DNA from: Fragilaria radians
Taxonomy: Eukaryota > Bacillariophyta > Fragilariophyceae > Fragilariales > Fragilariaceae
DNA: 27,304 nucleotides
Assembly: GCA_900642245.1 (NCBI GenBank)
Contig: CAAAJI010000208.1
Coordinates: forward strand, 14,731 to 42,034
Direction of reading: 5' to 3'
Part shown: positions 8,960 to 18,005 of the stretch, piece by piece
Layout of the letters: each line of letters begins with the position of its first letter
Numbering within the stretch: position 1 is the stretch's first letter
Program-made: the position numbers and the translations under genes
The notes under the pieces: generated by a model
The model's database searches: none
The model's input: the letters and a program-made list of their open reading frames with translations, nothing else
What the model was told of the DNA's origin: nothing

Positions 8960-10099
8960 AGAAATATAAGCATCCAACAAGTTAATATTAAGTGTTATTG
9001 ATTGATGGCTTTATTCAACTCTCAAAATTACAATTTGAAGTTAACCTTTATGAATAAATGCTTAAAGTTTTTGTATTTTTTCCAATTGGTACTGGTACAA
9101 GATTCAATGCTCATCACAATCTATAGCTATCTGTGACTTAAGCCTCAGGAGAAGGATCATTTAGATGTTTCAAGATTCTCAGAGAATGTGAATCAATTGG
9201 ATTCAATGATCATTAGCCATCTGATATCTTGATTCCAAGCATCCGATCAATTCCAATATGGCAAACATTTGAAATCCAAGGATGGTTTGAGCTATTCAGC
9301 ATGAAATTTAAAGAGTCCATGGAAGTTTTAAACAGTTATAAGGCAATGCATAAATCAAAACTCTATGTGATGGATGAGCATATTACCAGTTAAGACGTCC
9401 CATACCAATCGTAGAGGACAATTGAAGTAAGGGAAAGGTTAGGTAAATGGGACTGTTGATTCTCACCATAAGTCATGACATACGAAAAGCGTTAACTTTA
9501 CTCATAAATCACAATATCACAATAATTGTATTATCTGGCATTCAGTCAAAGTTGTCATGAAACGATAGTAATGAACTAAAAAAATCCCTAACTTGATAAA
9601 GCCAAGAAAGACAATGAGATGGACAACTTCACATGTTTTGAATTGATTTGGCTTGCTGATAGCTGGGTAAAGATAAATACCTACAACATGAAAAATCAAA
9701 ACTTAAAAGATTCTCAACATGTTTCTTGTTCGTAGAGTTACAACAAGCATTCCAAAACTTCAAGCGGTCAAGCAAAGCAAAAGTTAACACATTAGTAAAC
9801 TATCATGGCTTAATGAAACCAATATGACAAGATGTGAATATGCATCCATAGTAGAATCTGAGTCAGGCACACGCAGATGAAGATGTGAATGCTATCCTAG
9901 TTATTCTTCCAGCACTTAGAACAAAGAAGGATGATAGCTTATTTTAAGAGTATTGCCAACCCGATCATTGCTGATTTTAGGATTCAGGGGATGTTTTTTA
10001 TTTATTTACTGAACTGTGCTGTGATTATTAAGGACACGCTCATCAGTACAGAGATGCAATGCATCACAAAGGAGTGTTTTTAAAGAGAAATAATTGCTG

Positions 10100-10195
10100 A
10101 AAGAGTTGAAATCACACCTATACAGTGGTTGAGATGGATTTCATTACACAACAATCAACTAGCAGAAGAAGTAGAGACATGGGGTAGTGGTTATT
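10100..10195 (+). pseudogene. Leucine-rich repeat protein fragment, decayed (unit 1)
   Basis: One frame reads TPIQWLRWISLHNNQLA and then EEVETWG, which fits the plant-type LRR pattern L-x2-L-x-L-x2-N-x-L-x-G-x-I-P. Stops flank it closely. The same fragment is better preserved in unit 2 (15452-15580). It is probably a remnant of an LRR gene carried along in the duplicated segment. Confidence 0.35.
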
Positions 10196-10594
10196 TCTCC
10201 CTAAGATACAAAAAAAAGATGATTTATTGGCAGACTAAAAGGCAAAAAAGAAATTTATGAGAATCACGAGTAGAAGGCATGATCTGAGTTATCTCTTTCT
10301 TGCGTGGGTTCATGAACTGGCAGCGACTTTGTGACCACAGATGAGGCTATCAAAAATGAAAGTAGGTATATGGTCCAGAGGCTGGAGATTGGGATTCAAT
10401 TCCAATTTGTGTGAAGGTGATCACATCCACTTAGGCCACGGAAAGGAAGTACAATATATTGCTCAGGATTGTATGCAAGAAAATTTTAGCAGCAAAACAT
10501 TGTCCATTTTTGACTCTATCACATCCTCACCGGTAGCTTTGCTATCATGTCACAAAGGCGCATTAAGGTAACTGATATCATGGGTAGAGAAGTA

Positions 10595-10706
10595 CTTTAC
10601 GTTTTGGTACAAGCTATGCTAAACAATTTGGCGGCGGCTAGGAACAAGATTGCTCTAAATAGGTTGAGTGTGACGTTATTTTTTAGACTTTGAACGAATG
10701 TGTGGA
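10595..10706 (+). promoter_or_regulatory. 112-bp block identical upstream of copies B and C
   Basis: This block is identical, base for base by eye, to 15961-16072, while the surrounding spacers differ at about 8% of sites. It ends about 70 bases upstream of the ATGATG start of each coiled-coil frame, which is where a core promoter or 5' leader would be. It contains AACAATTTGGCGGCGGCTAG, GC-rich against the AT-rich background. Regulatory function is inferred; recent gene conversion is the alternative. Confidence 0.45.
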
Positions 10707-10776
10707 CGACAAAAAATTCCTCCCGTACGCTCATGCAGTACAATACTTCTTAGCGCGAATATCATATCATTGGAAA

Positions 10777-11824
10777 ATGATGTTATGTTTGCAAAAGATC
10801 CTTTCAAGAGGCTTGGAATGACCTACTTCTAGAACAGGAAAGGCTTGAAATAATACAGGAGCGTCTTCTGTTGCGTTACGAAAATTTGAAGATTGAAAAG
10901 CGAATACACGTTAAGTCGATGAATAAAACAGTTCAACGATATGAAAACACCATTTTGAAACTGGAGTTACGCATGGAAAAATATGTATCAAATTTAGAAG
11001 AAAAATGTAAGAAATTGGATGACTTACAAAAGAAGTATACGGACATAATGAAGTTTGCAAACGAGGCTCGCTTTTTAAGGAAAGAAAACGAATCTCTAAT
11101 CAAGGTGATTAAAAACTTAGAGTTCCAAGAAAAAGTAAAACCGAAACATAGACACTATGATCACACGGAAAGACTAGAAGGGTACAATCTGATGACGAGC
11201 AGCAAGGGAGACGATTTTGCTGGCTTAGAAAAGCATGTAGATGACACCAAAGGGTACGAAACAAAGAATGGCGACAATTCTAAACAAATAAAAAGAATGG
11301 AAGAAGAGTGGCCCACCGACTGTTTCGAAGAATCTATTGCCAATATCGTCCCCCAAAACGTCGAGATTGAAGAACATCAAGAAAGAAATCATTCTTTCAG
11401 GAAGCCATCATACAATACCATCACAATTGTAGCGATGCATGACTCCGAAGATATGGCTTCAAAATCAAAAGAGTCATCCTATCGTCTCCTTTCTCAGGAC
11501 AAAGTAGTAAGACAAGATGATTCGATGAAAAACGGAAAAACCAATTTACTGGAAATGCTGCTAGAAGAAAATACGTCCAAGATAATTGACTTTACGCTGA
11601 AGATAGAAAAGCTAGAAAAAAATCTTCACGATTACTCGCTAGAACGGCAAGCACATCTTTCCCTCTTGAAAAGTCTTCATCAAAAGATTCAAGTATTGCA
11701 ACAGTCGGATGTGGATCATTTGGCATTTCAGGCAAGAGATGAGAAGGAAATGATAACATGGGTCGATTTCTTAATTAAGCGGAGTCAGCAACGTCGAAAA
11801 AAAAAGGAAATGAATCATAGGTAA
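10777..11824 (+). pseudogene. Coiled-coil paralog, frameshifted N-terminus (copy B)
   Basis: The frame matches copy C closely and copy A more distantly. It should begin at the ATGATG at 10777, but one extra T (ATGATGTT against ATGATGT in C) puts that start out of frame and brings in a TGA at 10778 in the main frame. The main frame is then open to TAG/TAA near 11824. The first in-frame ATG is at 10919, which would give a 301-residue protein lacking the conserved N-terminal EAWNDLLLEQERLEI segment. The product would be a heptad-rich coiled coil ending in a basic tail (KRSQQRRKKKE). Differences from C are mostly amino-acid-changing by eye, as expected without selection. It could still be translated from the internal ATG. 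Confidence 0.6.
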
Positions 11825-12306
11825 TCCCTTACTGAAATTCGAGGTGAGAAAAGTAGCAATCTCAACAGTAGAATATTAAAAGATCCTACATCTAGAATTG
11901 AAATGTTCGATCTCTAAATCAAGGACAATCAATGGTACACTTACAATCGACACGTCACGGAGTATGAACTGAAGGGAGGGAGCTTAGTTATGCAATACAC
12001 AAGGTTTCTGAATATCTGAATTTCAATATAGAGAAGGCCCGTGGTCATCGAGTGCAAACACAATCAGAGAGTAGAGAATAAAACGAAGAGTACAATCTGT
12101 GAAAAATGGGATGCCTTTGGTAGACTTGAGAAGAAAAGTAATCAATTTAGATACGAAGTTTACATTGTAGACTAAACAATCTTTGGAAAGGGATTGGGTG
12201 GACTTGTATTTCGATGGTCGATTCTATACAAGATGATATCTTTGACGACGACCCTACGCAATTCTCATAAATGCTATTTTGGTTCTTCGTAACGGCGCCT
12301 TTAGCC
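11825..12306 (+). pseudogene. Decayed MORN-repeat tail of copy B
   Basis: The DNA after the stop of copy B still resembles the end of copy A in broken frames. At 11942-12017 one frame reads YNRHVTEYELKGG and then YTRFLN, matching LNRHVTEYNLEVEG and YTGFLN of A. At about 12213 DGRFYT matches DGRVYT, and at about 12282 LRNGAF matches the terminal LRNGNWQCGAF. Stops and indels interrupt every piece. The ancestor of B therefore had the same coiled coil plus MORN architecture and lost the MORN domain. Confidence 0.65.
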
Positions 12307-12494
12307 CGAGAAGCTCGTGATACTTTTAAATGTAGGCAAATAAAATTTTAGAACAATAAAGGATTGTATCATTAACTAGCATTGCATCTCAAAATGAGAG
12401 CATTTTCACGCAAAATGTCGCAACAAGCGAAGCGAAATCATATCTCTTATGAAAGGATTCGCTAGGAGTGGCATCTGGATAATGGGGCTGAAAT

Positions 12495-12514
12495 NNNNNN
12501 NNNNNNNNNNNNNN
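12495..12514. other. Assembly gap (20 Ns)
   Basis: Twenty ambiguous bases interrupt the sequence between the end of unit 1 and the middle of copy D. The part of D matching 6092-7321 of copy A, and any upstream spacer, is missing here. The length of 20 is probably a placeholder. The sequence left of the gap (ending near GCATCTGGATAATGGGG) has its counterpart after copy C at about 17816-17842. Confidence 0.95.
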
Positions 12515-14100
12515 AAAAATGCAAGGATTTGGAGACGAGATGCATATCCTTCGAAGAAAAGAGTCGATTATACGAAGAAAAGCTAGTCACACTAGAAGAA
12601 GAAAAAAAAGCATATCTTTCACAACTTCAGGACAAATGTAAAACAATCGATGAGATGCAAATAGAACTCACAGAGAGTATGAATTATCAAAACGAAATTT
12701 CTGTTTTAAGAAAGGAAAATGAAATGCATTTAATCAAGTTGAGTGAATTAACAGAGGAAATGAAGGAATTGAAAGCCACTGCTGGATCTAATCAACAAGC
12801 TTCGGATATCGAACAAAATTTGGTAACACAAAATGGCAACCCTAAGGATGACCAGTCAAGATCCTTGCAGGGTAATCGAAATGACGATGACGAATCGGAT
12901 GATGATTTATACGTACAATCTGATGACATTGCTCGAGAGTGTCCAAAATGTGAAGATTATGAAGAAAAAATTTACAACCTCAAGGTTAGATTGAATAAAA
13001 TCGAAATGGAACATCAAGAGGAAATTCAGGAACTGAAAGGAAAGATGCAAGGCTTGAAAGAAGCAGAGAAGTCAGAGGTCAAGCACTCATCAAAACAATC
13101 TCATCGTGTTGCGAAAGAAAGCGAGAGGAGTCTGCTCGAATTGCTGTTGGAAGAAAGCAGAGCAAAGATTAATGAGCTAACATTGGAACTGCAAAAGTTG
13201 CAACAAGAAGTAATTAATTTTGGCCAAGAACGACAGAGAAATTTAGAGCAAGTCGAGGGTCTTGAACAAAAAGTTCTTATGTTGCAACACTCAGAGGAGA
13301 ATCTTTTGGCCCATCAAGCAAAGAATGAGGATGAGTGGAACACATGGATTGATTCCTTGTCGCAGAAGCAAAAGCACTTTGTAGAGATCTTACCATATTT
13401 GGATTCCAAGGTAAAAAGCATCGAAATGCGGATCGATGAATTGTACAAAGTTGAGCTTTCTGTATCGAACATAAGTTCAGATTCGGTTCATGAGGAAAGA
13501 ACCGGAACAAAGTCGTATCGTAAGCCACCTCTTACTCGCGAAGACTCTCAGCTGAATCGGCACGTGACTGAGTACAATCTGGAGGTTGAAGGAGAAAGAG
13601 GAAAGTATACGGGTTTTCTGAATTCCATGGACTTACCGGAATGTCATGGTATTTTTCGTCTAGAAAATGATGATGTTTACGAAGGTGAATGGAAAGATGG
13701 GAAACAGCATGGAATAGGAGTTTATAGTTGGTGCAATGGAGACTTGTACCACGGCCCCTGGTCTGAAGGCAAGCAACATGGTCATGGCGTTTATTTAGAA
13801 TCAGAGGGTTGTATTTACGATGGCGAATACCATATGGGTAACAAAGAAGGAGTAGGTATGTATGTGAGGCCCAATGGGTCAAGGTACGAAGGATCCTTTA
13901 CGTGCAATGAACGGTGTGGAAAGGGTATGTTCGTGTATCCAGATGGTAGAGTTTACACAGGAGATTATTTGCATGACAAGCCACACGGATATGGCATTGA
14001 AAAAAATAAAGATGGAGAAATTCTTCGCAATGGCAATTGGCAGTGTGGAGCATTTGTACCGCATTGCGATGATGATGAGTCTTTATATCAGCCCGAATAA
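12515..14100 (+). CDS. Coiled-coil/MORN protein, 5' truncated by assembly gap (copy D)
   Basis: The frame is open from the gap and matches copy A from its KEKCKDLETRC segment to the C-terminus, about 528 residues, ending in TAA. An apparent start at 12529 is TTG and is not a real start. It retains the CPKC pair, the second coiled coil and all MORN units. Against A it lacks 17 residues of the acidic linker (the ALSGEDEFVMLSDESES stretch), an in-frame deletion or an insertion in A. Within the MORN region most differences from A change the amino acid (for example Ile to Ser, Ser to Cys, Phe to Cys), suggesting relaxed constraint. Role is as for copy A. Whether the N-terminal half is intact cannot be known from this window. 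Confidence 0.8.
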
Positions 14101-15451
14101 TGAAATAAAGGTATCCAACAAGTTAATATTGAGTGTTATTGATTGATGGCTTTATTCAACTCTCAAATTTACAATTTGAAGTTAACCTTTTTGAATAAAT
14201 GCTTAAAGTATTTGTATTTTTTCCAATTGGTACTAATATAAGATTCAATGCTCATCAATCTATAGCTATCTGTGACTTAAGCCTGTGGAGAAGGATCATT
14301 TAGATGTTTCAAGATTCTCAGAGAATGTGAATCAATCGGATTCCATTGTCATTAGCCACCTGACAGCGTGATTCCAAGCATCCGATCAATTCTTATTTGG
14401 CAAACATTTGAAATCCAAGGATAGTTTGAGCGTTTCAACATGAATTTTCTTTACATCCTGAACAAAATGATTACCATAATGTATAACTTATTAGAGTGCT
14501 GATTATAACGTACGAACTGAAGTGTTCACAGATTTTTTCCGGGTATTATTCCTAGAACTATTTCAGAATCAAATATGCCATCAGAGAATCCTCCAAATGA
14601 ATGACAATAGTTAGGGAAATCCTAGGCAAAAAAGACATTAATATTGCATGGAGCAAAGAGAAACCTAACAATTAAAGAGTCCATGGAAGTTTTAAACACT
14701 TATAAGGCAACGCATAAATCAAAACTCTATGTGATGTATGAGCATACTACCAGGTAAGTCGTCCCATACCAATCGTAGAGGACAATTGATCGCACTGTTG
14801 ATTTTCACCATAAGTCATGCCATACGAAAAGCGTTAACTTTACTCATAAAGCACAACATCGCAATAATTGTATTATCTGACATTCAGTCAAAATTGTCAT
14901 GAAACGATAGTAATGAACTAAATAATCCCTTAACTTGATAAAGTCAAGAAAGACTATGAGATGGAAAACTTAACATTTTTTGAATTGATTTGGCTTACTG
15001 ATAGCTGGGTAAAGATAAATACCTACAACATGAAAGTCAAAACTTAAAAGATTCCCAACATGTTTCTTGTTCGTAGATTTACAGCAAGCATTCAAAAACT
15101 TCAAGCGGACATGCAAAGCAAAAGTTAAAACGTTAGAAAACTATCATGGCTTAATGAAAACCAATATGACTAGATGTGAATATGCATCCATAGTAGAATC
15201 TGAGGCAGGCAAACTCCGATGAAGATGTGTATGATATCCTAGTTATTCTTCCAGCACTTAGAACAAAAAAAGAAAGTATGGTCATTCCTAGGGATGATGG
15301 CTTATTTTAAAAGTATTGCCAACCCAATCATTGCTGATTTTAGGATTCAGGGGATGTTTTTATTTATGTATTGAATTGTGCTGTGATTATTTGACAGATA
15401 CAGGACAAGCTCATCAGTACAGAGATGCAATGCATCTCAAAGGAGTGTTTT

Positions 15452-15580
15452 CAAATAGAAAGAATTCCTGAAAGAGTTGAAATCACACCTATACAGCGGT
15501 TGAGATGGATTTCATTACACAACAATCAACTAGCAGGAGAAATAGAGAAATGGGGTAAGTTAGTGGTTATTTCTCCCTAA
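15452..15580 (+). pseudogene. Leucine-rich repeat protein fragment (unit 2)
   Basis: One frame reads IERIPERVEITPIQRLRW and then ISLHNNQLAGEIEKWGKL, which fits one and a half plant-type leucine-rich repeats (IP...L-x2-L-x-L-x2-N-x-L-x-G-x-I). It stops shortly after. The same fragment in unit 1 (10100-10195) is more degraded. No start codon or further repeats were seen, so it is taken as a gene remnant. Confidence 0.4.
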
Positions 15581-15960
15581 GATACCAAAAAAGATGATTT
15601 ATTGGCAGACTGAAATGGCAAATAAGAAATTTATGAGAATCATGAGTAGAAGGCATGATCTGAGTTGTCTCTTTCTTGCTTGGGTTCCTGAACTGGCAGC
15701 GACATTGTGACCACAGATGAGGCTATTAAAAATGAAAGCAGGTATATGGTCCAGATTGGGATTCAATTCCAATTGTAGTAAAGGTGATCACATCCACCTA
15801 GGACACGGAAACGAAATGCAATACAATATATTGCTCAGGATTGTATGCAAGAAAATTTAAGCAACAGAACATTGTCCATTTTGACTCTATGACATCCTCA
15901 CCGGTAGCTTTGCTATCATGTCGCAAAGGCGCATTAAGGTAACTGATGGGTATAGAAGCA

Positions 15961-16072
15961 CTTTACGTTTTGGTACAAGCTATGCTAAACAATTTGGCGG
16001 CGGCTAGGAACAAGATTGCTCTAAATAGGTTGAGTGTGACGTTATTTTTTAGACTTTGAACGAATGTGTGGA
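15961..16072 (+). promoter_or_regulatory. 112-bp conserved block upstream of copy C
   Basis: Identical to 10595-10706. It ends 71 bases before the preferred start of copy C. See that entry for the reasoning. Confidence 0.45.
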
Positions 16073-16143
16073 TGACAAAAAAATTCTTCCAGCACCCTCA
16101 TGCAGTACAATACTTCTTAGCGCGATTATCATATCATTGGAAA

Positions 16144-17178
16144 ATGATGTATGTTTACAAAAGATCCTTTCAAGAGGCTTGGAATGACCTACTTCTAGAA
16201 CAGGAAAGGCTTGAAATAATGCAGGAGCGTCTTCTATTGCGTTACGAAAATTTGAAGATTGAAAAGAGAATACACGTTAAGTCGATGAATAAAACAGTTC
16301 AACGATATGAAAACACCATTTTGAAACTGGAGTTACGCATGGAAAATTATGTATCAAATTTAGAAGAAAAGTGTAAGAAATTGGATGACTTACAAAAAAA
16401 GTATTCGGACATAATGAAGTTTGCAAACGAGGCTCGCTTTTTAAGGAAAGAAAACGAATCTCTAATCAAGGTGATTAAAAGCTTAGAGTTCCAAGAAAAA
16501 GTAAAACCGAAACATAGACACTATGATCACTCGGAAAGAATAGAAGGGTATAATTTGATCGCGAGCAGCAAGGACGATAATGTTGCTGGCTTAGAAAAGG
16601 ATGTAAATGGCACCAAAGGGTACGAAACAAAGTACAGCGAAGATTCTAAACAGATGAGAAGTATGGAACAGGAGTGCCCCACCGAATGTTTCGAAGAATC
16701 TATTGTCAATATCGTCCCCCAAAACGTCGAGATTGAAGAATATCAAGAACGAAATCATTCATTCAGGAAGCCATCATACAATACCATCACAATTGCAGCG
16801 ATGCATGACTCCGAAGATATGGCTTCAAAATCAAAAGAGTCATCCTATCGTCTCCTTTCTCAGGACAAAGTAGTAAGACACGATGATTCGATGAAAAACG
16901 GAAAAGCCAATTTACTGGAAATACTACTAGAAGAAAATACGTCCAAGATAATTGATTTTACGCTGAAGATAGAAAAGCTAGAAAAAAATCTTCACGATTA
17001 CTCGCTAGAACGGCAAGCACATCTTTCCCTCTTGAAACGTCTTCATCAAAAGATTCAAGTATTGCAACAGTCGGATGTGGATCATTTGGCATTTCAGGCA
17101 AGAGATGAGAAGGAAATGATAACATGGGTCGATTTTTTAATTAAGCGGAGTCAGCGACGTCGGAAGGAAAGGAAATGA
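16144..17178 (+). CDS. Coiled-coil paralog without MORN domain (copy C)
   Basis: The frame is open from a GTG at 16066, with ATGs at 16072, 16144 and 16147. The ATG at 16144 is preferred because homology with copy A starts there (MMYVYKRSFQEAWNDL against MFDPRALQKAWDEL), while the upstream codons are out of frame and lack the 16072 ATG in copy B. The product is 344 residues: a coiled coil (about 10-110), a polar middle part (about 110-240), and a second coiled coil ending DEKEMITWVDFLIKRSQ plus a basic tail. No membrane span or CPKC pair is present. It lacks MORN repeats, which survive only as decayed DNA downstream. Comparison with B shows more replacement than silent changes, so it may be drifting despite the open frame. 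Confidence 0.6.
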   Translation: MMYVYKRSFQEAWNDLLLEQERLEIMQERLLLRYENLKIEKRIHVKSMNKTVQRYENTILKLELRMENYVSNLEEKCKKLDDLQKKYSDIMKFANEARFLRKENESLIKVIKSLEFQEKVKPKHRHYDHSERIEGYNLIASSKDDNVAGLEKDVNGTKGYETKYSEDSKQMRSMEQECPTECFEESIVNIVPQNVEIEEYQERNHSFRKPSYNTITIAAMHDSEDMASKSKESSYRLLSQDKVVRHDDSMKNGKANLLEILLEENTSKIIDFTLKIEKLEKNLHDYSLERQAHLSLLKRLHQKIQVLQQSDVDHLAFQARDEKEMITWVDFLIKRSQRRRKERK

Positions 17179-17665
17179 ATCTTGGGTAATCCCTGACTGA
17201 AATTCGAGGTGAGAAAAGCAGCAATCCCAACAGTAGAATATCGAAAGATTCTACATCTAGAGGCGAAATGTTCGATCTCTAAATCAAGGACAATCATTGG
17301 TACACTTACACTCAGACACGTCACGGAGCATGAACTGAAGGGAGGGAGCTTAGTTATGCAATGCACAAGGTTTCTGAATATCTGAACTTCAATATAGAGG
17401 AGGCCCGTGGTCATCGAGTGCAAACGCAATCATAGAGTAGAGAATTAAACGAAGCGTACAACGTAGGTAAAATGGGAAGGCTTGTGAAAAGTAATCAAAT
17501 AAGTAATCAACTTAGATACGAAGTCTGCATTCTAGACTAAACAATCTGTGGAGAGGGATTGGGTGGCCTCGATGGTCGATTCTATACAAGATGATATCTG
17601 TGACAACGACCCTACGCAATGCTTATGGATACTATTTAGTTCTTCGTAATGGCGCCTTTAGCCCG
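17179..17665 (+). pseudogene. Decayed MORN-repeat tail of copy C
   Basis: As in copy B, the sequence after the stop retains traces of the MORN domain. RHVTEHELKGG and RFLN occur near 17315-17385, DGRFYT near 17572, and a trace of the terminal LRNGAF near 17640. Frames are broken. The decay is shared with B, so the MORN tail was lost before the segment was duplicated. Confidence 0.6.
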
Positions 17666-18005
17666 AGAAGCTCATGATTACGTACTTTAAAGGTAGGTAA
17701 AAAAAATTTTGAACAATAAAAGATTTCATCCTTAGCATTGCACCTCATTTTCACGAAAAATGTCATGACAAGCGAAGCGAAATCATATCTCTCTTGAAAG
17801 GACTCGCGTATAATGGCATCTGGATGATGGGTGACCAAAATCCTAAGCAGGAGCTTTGATAAGAATACAATGATATTTTTGCTTTGAACCCAGGCGTCAA
17901 TTTCCCTTTTACTATTAATGGAAGATCAAAATGTTTTATCCTTGTTCCACCACAGACTCTACTTTATCAATAAATTTGAAACCCCTTAAACAATGTCATA
18001 TCAAC
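17666..18005. other. Intergenic, end of the duplicated segment
   Basis: Up to about 17842 the bases match the end of unit 1. The remaining ~160 bases are unique, AT-rich and contain no recognised feature. They lie between the plus-strand copy C and the 3' end of the minus-strand isomerase-like gene. Confidence 0.5.

Larger units (their letters stand above)
8960..10776 (+). other. Spacer between copies A and B, non-coding
   Basis: These 1.8 kb follow copy A and recur after copy D. The 3' end of A carries AATAAA at 9053-9058. Two open frames inside (9517-9699 minus, 10341-10571 plus) are broken by indels in the matching DNA of unit 2, so they are not treated as genes. A leucine-rich-repeat-like fragment lies at 10100-10195, and a promoter-proximal block identical in both units lies at 10595-10706. 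Confidence 0.6.
7322..12494 (+). repeat. Segmental duplication, unit 1 (copy A 3' half, spacer, copy B)
   Basis: The bases from the middle of copy A to the assembly gap recur, in the same order and orientation, at 12515-17842. The match covers coding and non-coding DNA: the 3' half of A matches D, the spacer 8960-10776 matches 14101-16143, and B with its decayed tail matches C. By eye the non-coding spacers differ at roughly 8% of positions plus indels. The true left edge is hidden, because the counterpart of 6092-7321 would fall in the gap. Confidence 0.85.
14101..16143 (+). other. Spacer between copies D and C, non-coding
   Basis: This is the counterpart of 8960-10776. It contains the unit-2-only segment 14447-14673, in which no terminal inverted repeats or open frame were recognised. 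It also contains the LRR-like fragment at 15452-15580 and the conserved block at 15961-16072. No RNA gene was recognised. Confidence 0.6.
12515..17842 (+). repeat. Segmental duplication, unit 2 (copy D, spacer, copy C)
   Basis: This is the second copy of the segment described at 7322-12494. Relative to unit 1 it carries about 227 extra bases at 14447-14673 and several smaller indels, for example extra bases near 15270. Similarity ends after about 17842, where unit 1 meets the gap. Confidence 0.85.

Noticed and set aside
9517..9699. 60-codon hydrophobic minus-strand frame in the A-B spacer
   Set aside because: The unit 2 counterpart is broken by indels, and the composition fits AT-rich chance.
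10360..10410. Possible tRNA-like B box (GGATTCAATTCC)
   Set aside because: No matching A box or cloverleaf arms could be found, and the stretch is altered by a deletion in unit 2.
10341..10571. 76-codon plus-strand frame in the A-B spacer
   Set aside because: The matching DNA in unit 2 (about 15719-15940) has several non-triplet indels, so the reading frame is not conserved.
16072..16143. N-terminal extension of copy C from the ATG at 16072
   Set aside because: Copy B lacks this ATG and has an indel here, and copy A has no counterpart, so the start at 16144 is preferred.
12515..17842. Unit 2 as the other haplotype placed in tandem
   Set aside because: Divergence of about 8% with many indels seems too high for alleles, though it cannot be excluded without read data.
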